This document shows positions 5,525 through 5,741 of a DNA stretch of 5,741 nucleotides, one piece after another. Position 1 is the stretch's first letter. Each line of letters starts with the position of its first letter. The stretch is from JBDROX01 sp043809645 (lineage in GTDB: Bacteria > Patescibacteriota > Patescibacteriia > Magasanikbacterales > UBA922), in contig JBDROX010000001.1 in the NCBI GenBank assembly GCA_043809645.1, positions 1 to 5,741 on the forward strand. Reading direction: 5' to 3'. A program made the position numbers and the translations under genes. The notes beneath the pieces were generated by a model. The model did not search any database and had not been told where the DNA came from. It was given only the letters and a program-made list of their open reading frames with translations.

Positions 5525-5559
5525 ATCCCGCCGCTGCGGGATCCCGTCCAGAGGCGGGG
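5525..5559. repeat. G+C-rich palindromic block (REP-like), possibly a dispersed repeat
   Basis: ATCCCGC (5525-5531) and GCGGGAT (5536-5542) form a perfect 7-bp hairpin with a 4-nt loop. An outer pair CCCGCC (5527-5532) / GGCGGG (5553-5558) could instead enclose the palindrome CGGGATCCCG (5537-5546). The composition is far richer in G+C than its surroundings. There is no T-tract, so it is not an intrinsic terminator. It resembles REP-type intergenic repeats; whether it is dispersed cannot be seen from one copy. Confidence 0.6.
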
Positions 5560-5594
5560 CAGTCTGCCCCAGTTGACCGCTTTGGTACCGACCC
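5560..5594 (-). pseudogene. Truncated tRNA-Tyr: 5' half only (35-bp direct repeat, copy B)
   Basis: Identical over 35 nt to the start of tRNA-Tyr: acceptor 5' strand, D-arm, 5' strand of the anticodon stem and loop bases through G34. The remainder of the tRNA is absent; the minus strand continues into CCCC and the palindromic block. It cannot make a tRNA on its own. Its CAG end plus the adjoining bases form a new hairpin, GGGGCAG/CTGCCCC (5556-5570). Confidence 0.93.
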
Positions 5595-5598
5595 ATGG

Positions 5599-5639
5599 TC
5601 ACAAAACACAAGTCACATAGCACATAACATGTTTTGTGA
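5599..5639. repeat. 10-bp inverted repeat downstream of tRNA-Thr(TGT)
   Basis: TCACAAAACA (5599-5608) and TGTTTTGTGA (5630-5639) are perfect inverted repeats around a 21-nt loop rich in CACA/CATA steps. A further copy of TTTTGTGAT at 5653-5661 directly repeats 5632-5640. No T-tract follows, so a terminator is unlikely; it may be a processing structure or a relic. Confidence 0.5.
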
Positions 5640-5661
5640 TACGTGGTTTGTATTTTGTGAT

Positions 5662-5737
5662 TGGAGCCAACTCGGGGGCTCGAACCCCGGACCTATGGTT
5701 TACAAAACCATTGCTCTACCAGCTGAGCTAAGTTGGC
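5662..5737 (-). tRNA. tRNA-Thr (anticodon TGT)
   Basis: The cloverleaf is acceptor GCCAACT/AGTTGGC, D-arm GCTC/GAGC, anticodon stem ATGGT/ACCAT with loop TTTGTAA (anticodon TGT, reads ACA), T-arm CGGGG/CCCCG with TTCGAGC, and discriminator T. CCA follows directly (5664-5662), so unlike the other tRNAs here its 3' end is encoded. It is upstream of the tRNA-Tyr locus on the same strand. Its promoter lies beyond the window. Confidence 0.97.
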
Positions 5738-5741
5738 ACGT

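Larger units (their letters stand above)
5264..5594 (-). mobile_element. Putative minimal insertion at tRNA-Tyr carrying a GIY-YIG gene
   Basis: A 331-bp unit consisting of one 35-bp tRNA-Tyr 5'-half repeat plus 296 bp of unique DNA. The unique part holds only a GIY-YIG endonuclease-like gene and a G+C-rich palindromic block. Recombination between the two repeat copies would remove exactly this unit and restore an uninterrupted tRNA-Tyr gene. That arrangement is what a site-specific or homing-type insertion into a tRNA gene would leave. It is inference from one sequence: no recombinase is present, and a local tandem duplication remains possible. Either repeat copy could be the ancestral one. 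Confidence 0.45.

Noticed and set aside
5525..5559. Intrinsic terminator in the G+C-rich hairpin block
   Set aside because: Neither strand has a T-tract after the stems.
5181..5594. tRNA-Tyr interrupted by a group I intron carrying a GIY-YIG gene
   Set aside because: The break at 34/35 fits, but the full 5' half is present again directly joined to the 3' half, so no splicing is needed, and the 296 bp of unique DNA is nearly all coding, leaving no room for an intron core.
1..5741. CRISPR array, rRNA gene or insertion sequence with transposase
   Set aside because: No regularly spaced repeats, no rRNA-like stretch and no transposase or integrase motif was seen.

Overview
The window looks like a chromosomal piece of a small-genome bacterium, most likely a member of the Candidate Phyla Radiation / Patescibacteria (Parcubacteria-like). 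This is inferred from several things together: moderately A+T-rich DNA; very compact intergenic regions in which terminators and promoters abut; no recognisable Shine-Dalgarno sequence before any of the six coding starts; a large secreted low-complexity Thr/Ser-rich protein of a kind I associate with those genomes; and a tiny free-standing GIY-YIG protein. No rRNA or phylogenetic marker beyond L33 is present, so the assignment is tentative. The standard genetic code fits all genes.

Left part (1-1543): the 5' portion of a membrane protein resembling DUF1189 (minus strand, cut by the window edge). Upstream of it are ribosomal protein L33 (rpmG, minus) and, divergently, a small predicted lipoprotein (plus). 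The rpmG and lipoprotein genes are driven by two near-consensus sigma-70 promoters arranged back to back; their -35 boxes form a 21-bp inverted repeat. Strong intrinsic terminators follow both genes.

Middle (1547-2924): a consensus promoter drives a plus-strand tRNA-Val(TAC)/tRNA-Thr(GGT) pair that ends in a bidirectional terminator. The opposing minus-strand gene is a full-length MscS-family mechanosensitive channel. Its promoter abuts the terminator of the next upstream gene.

Large gene (2937-5099, minus): a 720-residue secreted or surface protein. An N-terminal membrane/signal segment precedes a repeat region that looks like beta-propeller blades with C-x-W-x-C insertions. A linker follows, then a Thr/Ser-rich C-terminal region of beta-sandwich character. 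Base composition changes at the linker, suggesting a modular origin.

Right end (5143-5741, minus): tRNA-Thr(TGT) and tRNA-Tyr(GTA), with a GIY-YIG endonuclease-like gene wedged between them. The first 35 nt of tRNA-Tyr, exactly through the wobble base of the anticodon, occur a second time on the far side of the GIY-YIG gene. The 331-bp unit delimited by the repeat looks like a minimal insertion into the tRNA gene that left, or brought in, a 5' half-tRNA. This is the most interesting feature of the window. Next to the half-tRNA is a G+C-rich palindromic block that may be a dispersed repeat.
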